Below are positions 53,011 through 61,098 of a DNA stretch of 64,000 nt, piece by piece. The notes beneath the pieces are model-generated. The model ran no database searches. It was not told the DNA's origin and saw only the letters and a list, made by a program, of their open reading frames with translations. Location of the stretch: positions 3,286,001 through 3,350,000 of the forward strand of contig NZ_CP162511.1 of NCBI RefSeq assembly GCF_040939305.1, given 5' to 3'. The DNA is from Herbiconiux sp. A18JL235. Its GTDB lineage: Bacteria; Actinomycetota; Actinomycetes; Actinomycetales; Microbacteriaceae. Position 1 is the stretch's first letter. Each line of letters starts with the position of its first letter. Both the position numbers and the translations under genes were made by a program.

Positions 53011-53941
53011 CGACGCCGCGGCGCCAGTAGCCCATGAAAGCGACCTGCGCGCGGTCGACGCCCAGGTCTTTCACGAGGTGGCGGCGCAGGGTCGTGACGA
53101 CCCCGCTCTCCCCCGCGATCCAGTAGTAGCAGTCGCTCGCGGGCGCCGGCGCGGGCGCGATCTCCTCGCCGAGCCCGGAGTAGTCGGGGGTCTCCCACAC
53201 CGTGTCTTCGCCCTCGATGTCGGTCACGGCGATCTCGCCCGCATCCGTGTCGCCCAGGTGGTCGAGCACGGTCGGGATGAGGCGGGAGCCGTGCGGCTCC
53301 TCGCCGCGCGCCAGCCATCGCACCTCGACGCCGGCGGGGGCGGCGATGGGCAGTTCGTCGGCCGCCGACGGCACCTCGATGAACGCGATGCCGCGCAGCT
53401 CGCGTGGTGAGTCTTCGAGGATGCGCGCGATGGCCGGCGCAGCCGTCTCGTCTCCCGCGAGCAGCACCTTGCCGGCCTCGCGCGGCTCCCACTCGGTGCC
53501 CCCGTGGTCGGAGCGCCCGCGCCGTGGTCCCACGATCAGCACCTCGTCACCGGTCGTCGCCGTGTTCGCCCACCGCGACGCCGGCCCGCTCAGCCCGGGC
53601 GCGAGGTGCAGCACGAAGTCGACGACCAGCTCGGTGCCCGCATCCGTCACCCGCAGCTCGCGGATGGAGTAGGTGCGCATGGCTCCGCGCTCGCCTTCGG
53701 GCACGGCGAGGTAGGCGCCCCACCAGTCGTCGACCGTGCGGTCGAGGGGCGGCAGCGCTCCCGACTCCGGTGGGAACACGATCTTGATGCGCGCGTCGAA
53801 CACCTCCCCCAGCGTGCCGAGCTCGTCGAGCTCGACTCCCCCGAACGTCACCCGCACGTACGCGGGCGACGCCCGTTCGACCCCGCGCACCTCGGCGAGC
53901 GTGAGCACGTACGGCGAGCGGATCTGGGTGTCGGTGGACAT
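52997..53941 (-). CDS. Siderophore-interacting protein (flavin ferric-siderophore reductase)
   Basis: 314 residues. The FAD-binding barrel has MRTYSIRE, followed by DFVLHLAPGLSGPASRWANT, and the C-terminal NAD(P)H domain has LLAGDETAAPAIARIL and YYWIAGESGVVTTLRRHLV. This is the ViuB/SIP family, which reduces iron from ferric siderophores in the cytoplasm. ATG at 53941 lies 26 bases from a DtxR-type iron box, so it is expected to be made under iron limitation. The C-terminal RGVAMRG and stop fall in the 17-bp repeat array. No siderophore transporter is adjacent. Confidence 0.88.
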   Translation of the reverse strand: MSTDTQIRSPYVLTLAEVRGVERASPAYVRVTFGGVELDELGTLGEVFDARIKIVFPPESGALPPLDRTVDDWWGAYLAVPEGERGAMRTYSIRELRVTDAGTELVVDFVLHLAPGLSGPASRWANTATTGDEVLIVGPRRGRSDHGGTEWEPREAGKVLLAGDETAAPAIARILEDSPRELRGIAFIEVPSAADELPIAAPAGVEVRWLARGEEPHGSRLIPTVLDHLGDTDAGEIAVTDIEGEDTVWETPDYSGLGEEIAPAPAPASDCYYWIAGESGVVTTLRRHLVKDLGVDRAQVAFMGYWRRGVAMRG

Positions 53942-53967
53942 GATGCCTTTCGATCGGGGCTGCCAGG

Positions 53968-53986
53968 CTAGGCAAGGCTCACCTAA
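53968..53986 (-). promoter_or_regulatory. DtxR/IdeR iron box
   Basis: Read on the minus strand, TTAGGTGAGCCTTGCCTAG matches the 19-bp DtxR/IdeR consensus TTAGGTTAGSCTAACCTAA at most positions, including both ends. It lies 27-45 bases upstream of the siderophore-interacting gene, where iron-loaded repressor would block the promoter. Confidence 0.8.
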
Positions 53987-54083
53987 CCTATCATCCGAGC
54001 CCCCATCCCGTCTTGGCCGTCGTCGGTGGCTGTGCCTACCATCGTCTTGCGCGGGCCGGCGTGCTTCTCACGGGAGGGGCAGG

Positions 54084-54362
54084 ATGCTCGGCGACGGGCC
54101 CATACGAATAGGTCGAGACGAGTGGGTTCTCATCCGCGACAACCCGCGCTACCCCGCCGCCCTCGTGCGCCGCCTCCACCCCGGCACTCCCCTCGAGCAC
54201 TACCGCGTCGTCACCTTCGACATCGACCCCGCCAAGCGCCTCCTGGTCGGCCGCTTCCGCACCCTCGAGGCCGCCGACCGCGCCGTCCGCTACCCCCTCC
54301 CCACCGCCCACGTGCCCGAAGCCCTCAACCGCTTCGGCGCCTACGAGCAGCGCCCGCCCTGA
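54084..54362 (+). CDS. Small hypothetical protein
   Basis: 92 residues, soluble and basic, with WVLIRDNPRYPAALVRRLHP and FDIDPAKRLLVGRFRTLEAA. It looks like a compact beta-rich domain; I do not recognise the family. ATG at 54084 follows GGGAGGGG. It is divergent from the siderophore-interacting gene and convergent with the membrane protein; no partner is obvious. Confidence 0.65.
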   Translation: MLGDGPIRIGRDEWVLIRDNPRYPAALVRRLHPGTPLEHYRVVTFDIDPAKRLLVGRFRTLEAADRAVRYPLPTAHVPEALNRFGAYEQRPP

Positions 54363-54394
54363 CGCGCCTCAGCGCGGCTCGTCGGCGCGGCGCG

Positions 54395-54889
54395 TCAGCC
54401 GCGCCGCACACCGTCCCTCCGGCTCCGGACCTGAACCGCTTTCACGACCAGGAGGGCAAGCGCGAGCAGTCCGCCGGTCGCGGCGATCAGAAGTCCCGCT
54501 CCGAGCATGGTGACGACGAGGTCGGCGCCTGGCCTCGCTCGCACGACGCCCCCCGGGTCGAGGTCGGCGAGCGCCACACTCATTGCGGCAAACGGAACCC
54601 ATACGACGGCACTCGCGGTTCCGAGGACGAGGAGTGCGCGGAATACGACGCCACCCCGGGTCATGGTGCGGTCGGTGAACATCACCGGCCGGGTCAACAC
54701 AGTGATGAGGGCGAAGACCGCGGCGATCACGACCGCCATACCGGCGATGGGTGCACCACGCCATGCCGCTCCGGGAACACCGGCCGCCATCACCCCGAAG
54801 ACCACCGCGCACCCCACGCCTAGAGGAACCGCGGCAAGCACACCCAGCAGAACGACCAACGGCAGGCGCCGCGTGGTAAAGCGGAACAT
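54395..54889 (-). CDS. Four-helix membrane protein of unknown function
   Basis: 164 residues with four hydrophobic segments (about 10-35, 45-65, 85-105 and 125-150) and a basic C-terminus (VQVRSRRDGVRRG). There is no recognised motif. Start is ATG at 54889; GAGGAGC lies upstream. Codon use is slightly less GC-biased than in neighbours. It is transcribed away from the fucose-type operon. Confidence 0.6.
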   Translation of the reverse strand: MFRFTTRRLPLVVLLGVLAAVPLGVGCAVVFGVMAAGVPGAAWRGAPIAGMAVVIAAVFALITVLTRPVMFTDRTMTRGGVVFRALLVLGTASAVVWVPFAAMSVALADLDPGGVVRARPGADLVVTMLGAGLLIAATGGLLALALLVVKAVQVRSRRDGVRRG

Positions 54890-54980
54890 CCGGCGCTCCT
54901 CAGTGATGACCTCGCGTTCCCCGGGGAGGGACGCGACTTCAACCTATCTGCTGCCCGATTCCCACGGCGGGTTTGCAGCA

Positions 54981-54993
54981 CATATTATGTATG
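54981..54993. promoter_or_regulatory. Candidate GntR operator of the sugar-dehydrogenase operon
   Basis: CATATTATGTATG lies 25 bases upstream of the aldose dehydrogenase start. It contains the perfect palindrome ACATATTATGT (54980-54990) and differs by one base from a site upstream of the dehydratase (58691-58703). The sequence is a strong AT island in a 70% GC background. Confidence 0.65.
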
Positions 54994-55017
54994 ATGATTG
55001 GCAAACGAGGAGGTTTC

Positions 55018-55974
55018 ATGCTGCAGAGGGTGCTGGGCGGGCTTGTCGTGTCGGAGGTGGGGTTCGGGGCTGCACAGCTCGGCAATCTCTACCGGGAGAC
55101 CAGCGACGAGGAGGCGGCAGCCGCGGTCGACACGGCGTGGGAGGGCGGAATCCGCTACTTCGACACGGCACCGCACTACGGCCTCGGGCTGTCGGAGCGG
55201 CGGCTCGGCGCCGCGTTACGCGGTCGCCCGCGCGACGAACTCGTCATCTCGACCAAGGTCGGCCGCCTGCTCGTCCCCACCCCCGAGCGTGCCGCCGCAG
55301 GGAAACTCGACGACGACGGCTTCGCCGTGCCCGCCGCCTACCGGCGCGCCTGGGACTTCTCGCGCGACGGCGTGCTGCGCTCGCTCGAGGCGAGCCTCGA
55401 CCGACTCGGCATGGACCGCGTCGACATCGTCTACCTCCACGACCCCGACGAGCACTGGGAGGAGGCCTCGACGACGGGCGTCGGCGCGCTCGTCGAGCTG
55501 CGCGACCAGGGGGTCATCGGCGCGATCGGCGCCGGCATGAACCAGGTCGGGATGCTCGCCCGCTTCGTCGAGCGGTGCGACGTCGACGTCGTCATGGTCG
55601 CCGGCCGCCACACCCTCTTCGACCGCTCGGCCGAGGAGCGGCTGCTCCCCCTGGCCTTCGATCGCGGCGTCGCGATCGTCTCCGCCGCCGTCTACAACTC
55701 GGGTCTGCTGAGCCGCGCCGAGGTGCCCGACGACGCGACCTACGACTACGGGCCCGCCCCCGAGAGCGTGATCGAACGCGCCCGTCACCTCGCCGAGATC
55801 TGCTCGCGCCACGGCGTCACCCTGCCCGACGCCGCGGTGCAGTACCCCCTCCGCCACGACGCCGTCGCATCCGTCGTCATCGGCATGCGCACGGCCGAGC
55901 AGGTGACGAGCACGCTCGACCGGTACGACACCCCCATCCCCGCCGAGGCCTGGCGAGAACTGGAGTCGGCGTGA
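55018..55974 (+). CDS. Aldo/keto reductase, L-fucose (D-threo-aldose) 1-dehydrogenase-like
   Basis: 318 residues, TIM barrel. The N-terminus EVGFGAAQLGNLYR and the tetrad residues in YFDTAPHYGLGLSE (Asp, Tyr), STKVGR (Lys) and VYLHDPDEHW (His) match the fucose/pyridoxal dehydrogenase branch of AKRs, which oxidises the C1 of L-fucose or D-arabinose to a lactone with NAD(P). ATG at 55018 follows GAGGAGG; the frame open from 54973 lacks a site. It is the first gene of a translationally coupled pathway operon. Confidence 0.87.
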   Translation: MLQRVLGGLVVSEVGFGAAQLGNLYRETSDEEAAAAVDTAWEGGIRYFDTAPHYGLGLSERRLGAALRGRPRDELVISTKVGRLLVPTPERAAAGKLDDDGFAVPAAYRRAWDFSRDGVLRSLEASLDRLGMDRVDIVYLHDPDEHWEEASTTGVGALVELRDQGVIGAIGAGMNQVGMLARFVERCDVDVVMVAGRHTLFDRSAEERLLPLAFDRGVAIVSAAVYNSGLLSRAEVPDDATYDYGPAPESVIERARHLAEICSRHGVTLPDAAVQYPLRHDAVASVVIGMRTAEQVTSTLDRYDTPIPAEAWRELESA

Positions 55975-56894
55975 TCATCGACGCGCATCTGCACGTGTGG
56001 GACCCGAGCCGGGCGCCCTACCCGTGGCTCACCGACGCACTGCACCCGATCGACCGCACACTTCTTCTCGACGACATCGCGGGTGAGCTCGAGGGCGCCG
56101 GCGTCGACCGCGTCGTGCTCGTGCAGGCAGCCGACAACGCCGCCGACACCGAGGTGATGCGCGCCGAAGCTGCACGCCATCCCGACCGCGTCGCCGGCAT
56201 CGTCGCCTGGCTGCCGCTCGACGACCCCGCCGCGCTCGAAGCCGCACTCCCCGATGTCGCCGCCGACCCGATCATCGTCGGCATCCGCAATCTCATCCAC
56301 GACCGCGAGCCTGGCTGGCTGGCCGGTGACCGACAGGATGCGTCGCTGGCCCTGCTCGAAGAGGCGGGCCTCTCGCTCGACTTCGTGACCGCATCGCCCG
56401 ACGCCCTGGCCGAGATCCCCGCCCTTCTCGAGCGTCACCCCGGCCTGCGCGTTGTCATCGATCACCTCGGTAAGCCGCCGATCGGCGGTGCACCCGAGGA
56501 GCGCAGCGCCTGGCGCCATCTCCTCGCCACCGCCGCCGCGAACCCGCTCGTGCACGCGAAGCTCTCGGGCCTCTACCCCGCGGTCGGCGACATGCGCACC
56601 TGGAACGTCGACGACATCCGCCCCTTCGTCGACGACGCCGCCGCGATCTTCGGCGCCGACCGCCTCCTCTACGGCAGCGACTGGCCCATCGCCGAGCTCG
56701 CCGGCGGCCACCGGCGTGTGCACGAGGCACTCCTCGAGATCCTCGACGGCTGGAGCCCCGCCGAGCGCGCAGCAGTGCTCTCCGCATCCGCCACCGCCTT
56801 CTACGGCCTCGCACCCGCACCGGCCGGCGGCGCCCCCGACGACACCGACGACACCCCCGACGACCTCCCCACCAGCGAAAGGACGACCGCATGA
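55971..56894 (+). CDS. Amidohydrolase, L-fuconolactonase-like
   Basis: 307 residues, COG3618-type TIM-barrel metal hydrolase. It starts MIIDAHLHVWDPSRAPYPWL, the family hallmark, and continues with VDRVVLVQAA, VVIDHLGKPPIG, HAKLSGLY and YGSDWPIAEL with the metal-binding Asp. It opens sugar-acid lactones made by the upstream dehydrogenase. Start is GTG at 55971, overlapping that gene's stop. The C-terminus carries an Asp/Thr/Pro-rich tail of about 25 residues. Confidence 0.87.
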   Translation: MIIDAHLHVWDPSRAPYPWLTDALHPIDRTLLLDDIAGELEGAGVDRVVLVQAADNAADTEVMRAEAARHPDRVAGIVAWLPLDDPAALEAALPDVAADPIIVGIRNLIHDREPGWLAGDRQDASLALLEEAGLSLDFVTASPDALAEIPALLERHPGLRVVIDHLGKPPIGGAPEERSAWRHLLATAAANPLVHAKLSGLYPAVGDMRTWNVDDIRPFVDDAAAIFGADRLLYGSDWPIAELAGGHRRVHEALLEILDGWSPAERAAVLSASATAFYGLAPAPAGGAPDDTDDTPDDLPTSERTTA

Positions 56895-57913
56895 ACGGCC
56901 TCGTCTACACCGGCAACCGCGAACTCACCCGCGTCGACCTCCCCACCACCCCACCCGCCCCGGGCGAGGTGCAGGTGGCTGTGGCTTACACCGGCCTCTG
57001 CGGCACCGACCTGCACATCTTCCACGGCAACATGGATGCGCGGGTGCAGACACCGCTCGTGTTCGGTCACGAGATGAGCGGCACCGTCGCCGCGGTCGGC
57101 GAGGGCGTCACCGACTGGGCCGTGGGCGACGTCGTCACGGTCATGCCCCTCGACTGGGACGGCACCTGCCCGGCCTGCCGAGCGGGCAACGAGCACATCT
57201 GCCAGAACCTCGACTTCATCGGCATCGACTCCCCCGGCGCGCTGCAGCAGCTGTGGAACGTGCCCGAGCGCACCCTCGTGCGCATCCCCACCGGCACCCC
57301 GCTCGACCACGCAGCGCTCATCGAACCCGTGGCCGTCGCGGTGCACGACGTGCGCCGGAGCGAGCTGCAGCCGGGCGACCGCGCCGTCGTCATCGGCGGC
57401 GGCCCGATCGGGCTGCTCATCGCGACCGTGGCCCGGCACGCCGGCGCCGAGGTGCTCGTCATCGAGCTCGACGAGAAGCGGCGCGCGCAGATCGCCGCGC
57501 TCGGCTTCTCCACCCTCGACCCGCGCGAGCGCGACCAGCGCGAGGCCGTCGAGGAGTGGACCGACGGGGCCGGCGCCGACGTCGTCTTCGAGGTGTCGGG
57601 CGCAGCCGCCGCAGTGCTCGGAGCGACCGACCTGGCGAAGGTGCGCGGCACCCTCGTGGTCGTCGCCATCCACCCCACGCCGCGCCCGATCGACCTGCAG
57701 CGCGTCTTCTGGCGCGAGCTGCGCATCCTGGGCGCCCGCGTGTACCAGCGGGCCGACTTCGAGACGGCCGTGCAGCTGATCGCCGACGGGGTCATCCCCG
57801 CCGAGCAGCTGATCACCCGCGTCGTTCCGCTCGAGGAGACCGCCGAGGCCTTCGCCGACCTGGAGTCGGGCCGGGCGATGAAGATCCTCGTCGACGTGGC
57901 GGGCACCCGATGA
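56891..57913 (+). CDS. Zinc-dependent sugar-alcohol/sugar-acid dehydrogenase
   Basis: 340 residues, medium-chain dehydrogenase close to threonine/sorbitol dehydrogenases. Catalytic zinc site: YTGLCGTDLH, GHEMSGTV and the Glu in LIEPVAVAVH. The structural site is reduced (CPACRAGNEHIC). Cofactor fold: VVIGGGPIGLLIA. In similar clusters such enzymes oxidise a sugar acid or act on the lactaldehyde end. ATG at 56891 overlaps the lactonase stop (ATGA). Confidence 0.83.
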   Translation: MNGLVYTGNRELTRVDLPTTPPAPGEVQVAVAYTGLCGTDLHIFHGNMDARVQTPLVFGHEMSGTVAAVGEGVTDWAVGDVVTVMPLDWDGTCPACRAGNEHICQNLDFIGIDSPGALQQLWNVPERTLVRIPTGTPLDHAALIEPVAVAVHDVRRSELQPGDRAVVIGGGPIGLLIATVARHAGAEVLVIELDEKRRAQIAALGFSTLDPRERDQREAVEEWTDGAGADVVFEVSGAAAAVLGATDLAKVRGTLVVVAIHPTPRPIDLQRVFWRELRILGARVYQRADFETAVQLIADGVIPAEQLITRVVPLEETAEAFADLESGRAMKILVDVAGTR

Positions 57914-58668
57914 GCGGCCTGTTCGACCTCACCGGAACCACGGCGGTGGTCACCGGGGCCCGGCGCGGCATCGGCTTCGCCATGGCCCTCGCCCTCGCCG
58001 AGGCCGGCGCCGACATCGTGGGCGTGAGCGCCTCGCAGCCCGCCTCGGGCAGCGAGATCGAGAGCGCGGTGGTGGCAGCCGGCCGCCGTTTCGAGGGGAT
58101 CGCCTGCGACTTCGCCGACCCCGAGGCCGTCGCCGAGCTGGGCCAGACCCTGGCGGGCCACCGGGTCGACATCCTCGTGAACAACGCGGGGGTCATCGAG
58201 CGCGCCCCGGCCGCCGAGCATCCGCTCTCCTCGTGGGATCGCGTGCTGCAGGTGAACCTCACCAGCCAGTTCGCGCTCACCCAGGCCATGGTGCCGCAGA
58301 TGCTGGCGCGGGGCCGGGGCAAGATCATCTTCACCGCCTCACTATTGAGCTTTCAGGGCGGCATCAACGTGCCGGGTTACACGGCGGCGAAGTCGGGAAT
58401 TGCGGGTCTCACGAAGGCCCTGTCGAACGAATGGTCGGTGCAGGGCGTCAACGTGAACGCCATCGCCCCCGGCTACATCGCCACCGACAACACCGAGGCC
58501 CTCCGCGCCGACGCCGAGCGCTCGGAGGCGATCCTGGCGCGCATCCCGGCGGGCCGCTGGGGCGAGGCGGGCGATCTCGCCGGCGCGACGGTGTTCCTCG
58601 CGTCACGCGCGTCGGACTACGTCGACGGCATCGTGCTGCCCGTCGACGGGGGCTGGCTCGGTCGCTGA
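57910..58668 (+). CDS. Short-chain dehydrogenase, KduD/2-keto-3-deoxy-fuconate dehydrogenase-like
   Basis: 252 residues, classical SDR. TGARRGIG binds NAD, VNNAGVIER follows, and the catalytic Ser/Tyr/Lys are in TASLLSF and YTAAKSG. LTKALSNEWSVQGVNVNAIA and GYIATDNTEALRAD are typical of the KduD group. In non-phosphorylating fucose breakdown an SDR oxidises 2-keto-3-deoxy-L-fuconate at C4, the step expected here. ATG at 57910 overlaps the previous stop. Confidence 0.86.
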   Translation: MSGLFDLTGTTAVVTGARRGIGFAMALALAEAGADIVGVSASQPASGSEIESAVVAAGRRFEGIACDFADPEAVAELGQTLAGHRVDILVNNAGVIERAPAAEHPLSSWDRVLQVNLTSQFALTQAMVPQMLARGRGKIIFTASLLSFQGGINVPGYTAAKSGIAGLTKALSNEWSVQGVNVNAIAPGYIATDNTEALRADAERSEAILARIPAGRWGEAGDLAGATVFLASRASDYVDGIVLPVDGGWLGR

Positions 58669-58690
58669 CTCGAGCTGGTGGTTCATCGTT

Positions 58691-58703
58691 CATATGATGT
58701 ATG
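58691..58703. promoter_or_regulatory. Candidate GntR operator upstream of the dehydratase gene
   Basis: CATATGATGTATG, 12 of 13 bases identical to the site at 54981-54993. Its ends CATA and TATG form the inverted arms of a 13-bp site. It lies 38 bases before the dehydratase start. A possible -10 (TATCCT) follows at about 58707. Confidence 0.65.
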
Positions 58704-58741
58704 CTCTATCCTGAATCCGCTTCACCGATGTCAAGGACGAT

Positions 58742-59920
58742 ATGAAAATCACGGGCTACCGAACCGTTCGCACCCACCGTGACTGGGGGCGACCGGTGGG
58801 CGATGTCAACGGCTTCATCGCATCCGGCATCACCGAGGTTCCGGTCGTCATCATCGAGACCGACGAGGGCGTCGAGGGCGTCGCCCTCGGCTCCGACCAC
58901 GACCTGGCGCGCATCTTCCCGGCCCTCGAGGGCCAAGACCCCCGCGGCGTCTCCGCGCTCTACGACCGGATGCTCGCCCACGTCTTCAAGGCCGGCCACA
59001 ACGGTGCCACCTTCGGCGGCGTGGCCACCTTCGACGCCGCGCTCTGGGACATCAAGGCGAAGCTGGTCGGCGAACCGCTCTGGCGCCTGCTCGGAGCGAC
59101 CGACCGTTTCGTGCCCGGCTACGCCTCGGGACTCGACATCGCGCTGAGCGACGAGCGGCTGGCGGCCTTCTACGAGTCGATGGCCGAGCGCGGCTTCACG
59201 AGCGGCAAGCTCAAGGGCGGGCGCGACGTCGAAACCGACCTGCGCCGGCTCGACATCGTGCGGGGGGCCCTAACCCGCAACACGGCACGGCCCGCCCTCA
59301 TGCTCGACGCCAACGAGTCGTGGAACCTCAAGCAGGCGGTGCGGTTCGTGAGCGCCGTCGAGGCCGAGGTCGACCTCACCTGGATCGAGGAGCCGCTGCG
59401 CCGCTGGGACGCCCACGGCCACGCCCGCCTCTCGCGGGCCGTGAACGCGGCGGTCGCCACCGGCGAGAACCTCACCGGCCTCGAGCAGTTCCGCAGCCTG
59501 TTCGACCTCGGCGGTGTCGACATCGTGCAGTCGGGCGCCGTGTGGGGCATCACCCATTTCCTGCGGCTGGCCTACGCCGCGCACGCGCGCGACCTGCCGA
59601 TCAGCCCCGTGGGCTTGACGAGCAACCCCGCCGTCACCCACGCCGCCGCCGCGGTGCCCAACCACCTGACGGCCGAGGTGCAAGATCTCGCGGCACCCTT
59701 CGGGGTCGTCGTCGACGAGGAGTTCGTCGACGGAGGCATCGTGCTGGGCGACGCCCCCGGCGCCGGCCTGCGCATCGACGAGGCGGCCATCGAGTCCGCT
59801 CGCGAGCAGGGCGATTGGATGCAGGCCGCCGGTCCGCACGTGCGCCCCGTGCGCGCGGGCCTGATGCTCACGGCAGACGCGCCTGAGGCCGACTCAACGC
59901 CGGCACCCCTCAGCATCTAG
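58742..59920 (+). CDS. Sugar-acid dehydratase, mandelate racemase/enolase superfamily
   Basis: 392 residues. A capping domain (about 1-125) precedes a TIM barrel with the general-base motif SGKLKGG (KxK), metal ligands in LMLDANESW (Asp), IEEPL (Glu) and ATGENL (Glu), and a later Asp/His region (VDIVQSGAVWGITHF). The reaction expected from the operon is loss of water from L-fuconate or a similar acid to the 2-keto-3-deoxy acid. ATG at 58742 has a weak ribosome site. A separate operator upstream suggests its own promoter under GntR control. Confidence 0.82.
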   Translation: MKITGYRTVRTHRDWGRPVGDVNGFIASGITEVPVVIIETDEGVEGVALGSDHDLARIFPALEGQDPRGVSALYDRMLAHVFKAGHNGATFGGVATFDAALWDIKAKLVGEPLWRLLGATDRFVPGYASGLDIALSDERLAAFYESMAERGFTSGKLKGGRDVETDLRRLDIVRGALTRNTARPALMLDANESWNLKQAVRFVSAVEAEVDLTWIEEPLRRWDAHGHARLSRAVNAAVATGENLTGLEQFRSLFDLGGVDIVQSGAVWGITHFLRLAYAAHARDLPISPVGLTSNPAVTHAAAAVPNHLTAEVQDLAAPFGVVVDEEFVDGGIVLGDAPGAGLRIDEAAIESAREQGDWMQAAGPHVRPVRAGLMLTADAPEADSTPAPLSI

Positions 59921-59929
59921 AATGTTGAG

Positions 59930-60694
59930 ATGAATGATCTTCGGGCGACCGGCGGCTCGTCGCGGGTCTTCGATCGTGCGGCCGCGCGCACGCCGGTCTC
60001 GCGACTGGGCGTCGCCGTCGTGCACGACCTGGTCACCGCGATCGTCACCGGCGAGATTCCCGAGGGAACGATGCTGCCGATCGAGACGGAGCTCAGTTCC
60101 CACTTCGGCGTGAGCCGCACGGTCGTGCGCGAGTCGGTGAAGCGCATCGAGGAGAAGGGCCTGGTCGCGGTCGTCCAGGGCAGCGGAACGACGGTGCGCA
60201 CGCGCGAGTCGTGGAACGTGCTCGACCCGGTGGTGCTGCAGGTCATGCTCGAGAACGACGCCTCGCTCGGCGTGCTCGACGACCTCGCCGTCGTGAGGAG
60301 CTCGCTCGAGGGAGCGATGGCGGCAGCAACCGCCGCACGCCGCTCCGACGACGAGCTCGACGAGCTCCGCAGCGCCTTCGAGCGCATGGAGGAGACCATC
60401 GACCACGAGGTCGAGTACAACGACGCCGACATGCTCTTCCACGTCGTGGTGATGCAGCAGTCCCGCATCGCCCTCGCCGAGAGCATCACGCGTTCGCTGT
60501 TCTCGCGCGCACGCGAGTCGGCCCGGTTCACGGCGAACCCGTCGCTCGACGCGTTCCGCAAGACCCTCGAGGAGCACCGCAAGGTGCTGGAGGCGATCGA
60601 GGCCGGCGACGCGGCAGGGGCCGAGGCGGCGATGCGCGCCCACATCATGGATGCCTGGCAGCGCCGCCGGCAGCCGACCGCCCGCAACCCCTGA
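59930..60694 (+). CDS. GntR-family repressor (FCD subfamily) of the fucose-type operon
   Basis: 254 residues. Winged helix: VVHDLVTAIVTGEIPEGTML, then HFGVSRTVVRESVKRIEEKG; FCD domain from about 95 with the metal His pattern (DADMLFHVVV, EEHRKVLEAIEAGD). It starts 9 bases after the dehydratase, so it is cotranscribed. Likely target sites are CATATTATGTATG and CATATGATGTATG upstream of the dehydrogenase and dehydratase genes, and the effector is probably a sugar acid. Confidence 0.86.
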   Translation: MNDLRATGGSSRVFDRAAARTPVSRLGVAVVHDLVTAIVTGEIPEGTMLPIETELSSHFGVSRTVVRESVKRIEEKGLVAVVQGSGTTVRTRESWNVLDPVVLQVMLENDASLGVLDDLAVVRSSLEGAMAAATAARRSDDELDELRSAFERMEETIDHEVEYNDADMLFHVVVMQQSRIALAESITRSLFSRARESARFTANPSLDAFRKTLEEHRKVLEAIEAGDAAGAEAAMRAHIMDAWQRRRQPTARNP

Positions 60695-60700
60695 GGAGTC

Positions 60701-60750
60701 GCGGGCGGCGTGAGTCGCGGGCGTGAGTCGCAGGCGGGCGCGCCGCCCGC
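60701..60750. terminator. Bidirectional terminator region with short repeats
   Basis: GCGGGCGGCG (60701-60710) and CGCCGCCCGC (60741-60750) are perfect inverted arms in the 59-base gap between the convergent regulator and mutarotase genes. Between them GAGTCGCGGGCG-like units are repeated in tandem. Confidence 0.55.
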
Positions 60751-60753
60751 GCT

Positions 60754-61098
60754 TCAGTCCTGGTGCCAGACTTCCGCGAACTGCTCCCAGTTCGGCGCAC
60801 CTGAGCCCTCACGGAACGGCAGCTGGCACGGCGCGGTGTACGACCACCACTTCTGCGTCTCCGGGTCTTCGGCCATCCGCGCTTGATCGGCCTCGTAATC
60901 GTCGCCCACGTACTCGTAGTAGCCGAGAATCACGTCGTCGAGCACGAAGATCGAGAAGTTGCGGATGCCGCACTCCGTGATCGTCGCCTCCACCTGCGGC
61001 CACACGTTCGCGTGCAGCTTCAGGTACTCGGCTCTCTTCTCGGGCACGAGCCGCGCGGCCATGCCGAACCGCCTCACGGGCGTCTGCGCATCCGTCAT
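60754..61098 (-). CDS. L-rhamnose/L-fucose mutarotase-like protein (RhaM family)
   Basis: 114 residues, the full length of the RhaM family. FGMAARLVPEKRAEYLKLHA with the active-site His, NFSIFVLDDVILGYYEYVGD and MAEDPETQKWW are the family landmarks. It interconverts alpha and beta forms of a deoxysugar. ATG at 61098 overlaps the stop of the permease. Placement with an importer and beside the fucose-type pathway suggests it hands the right anomer to the dehydrogenase. Confidence 0.88.
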   Translation of the reverse strand: MTDAQTPVRRFGMAARLVPEKRAEYLKLHANVWPQVEATITECGIRNFSIFVLDDVILGYYEYVGDDYEADQARMAEDPETQKWWSYTAPCQLPFREGSGAPNWEQFAEVWHQD

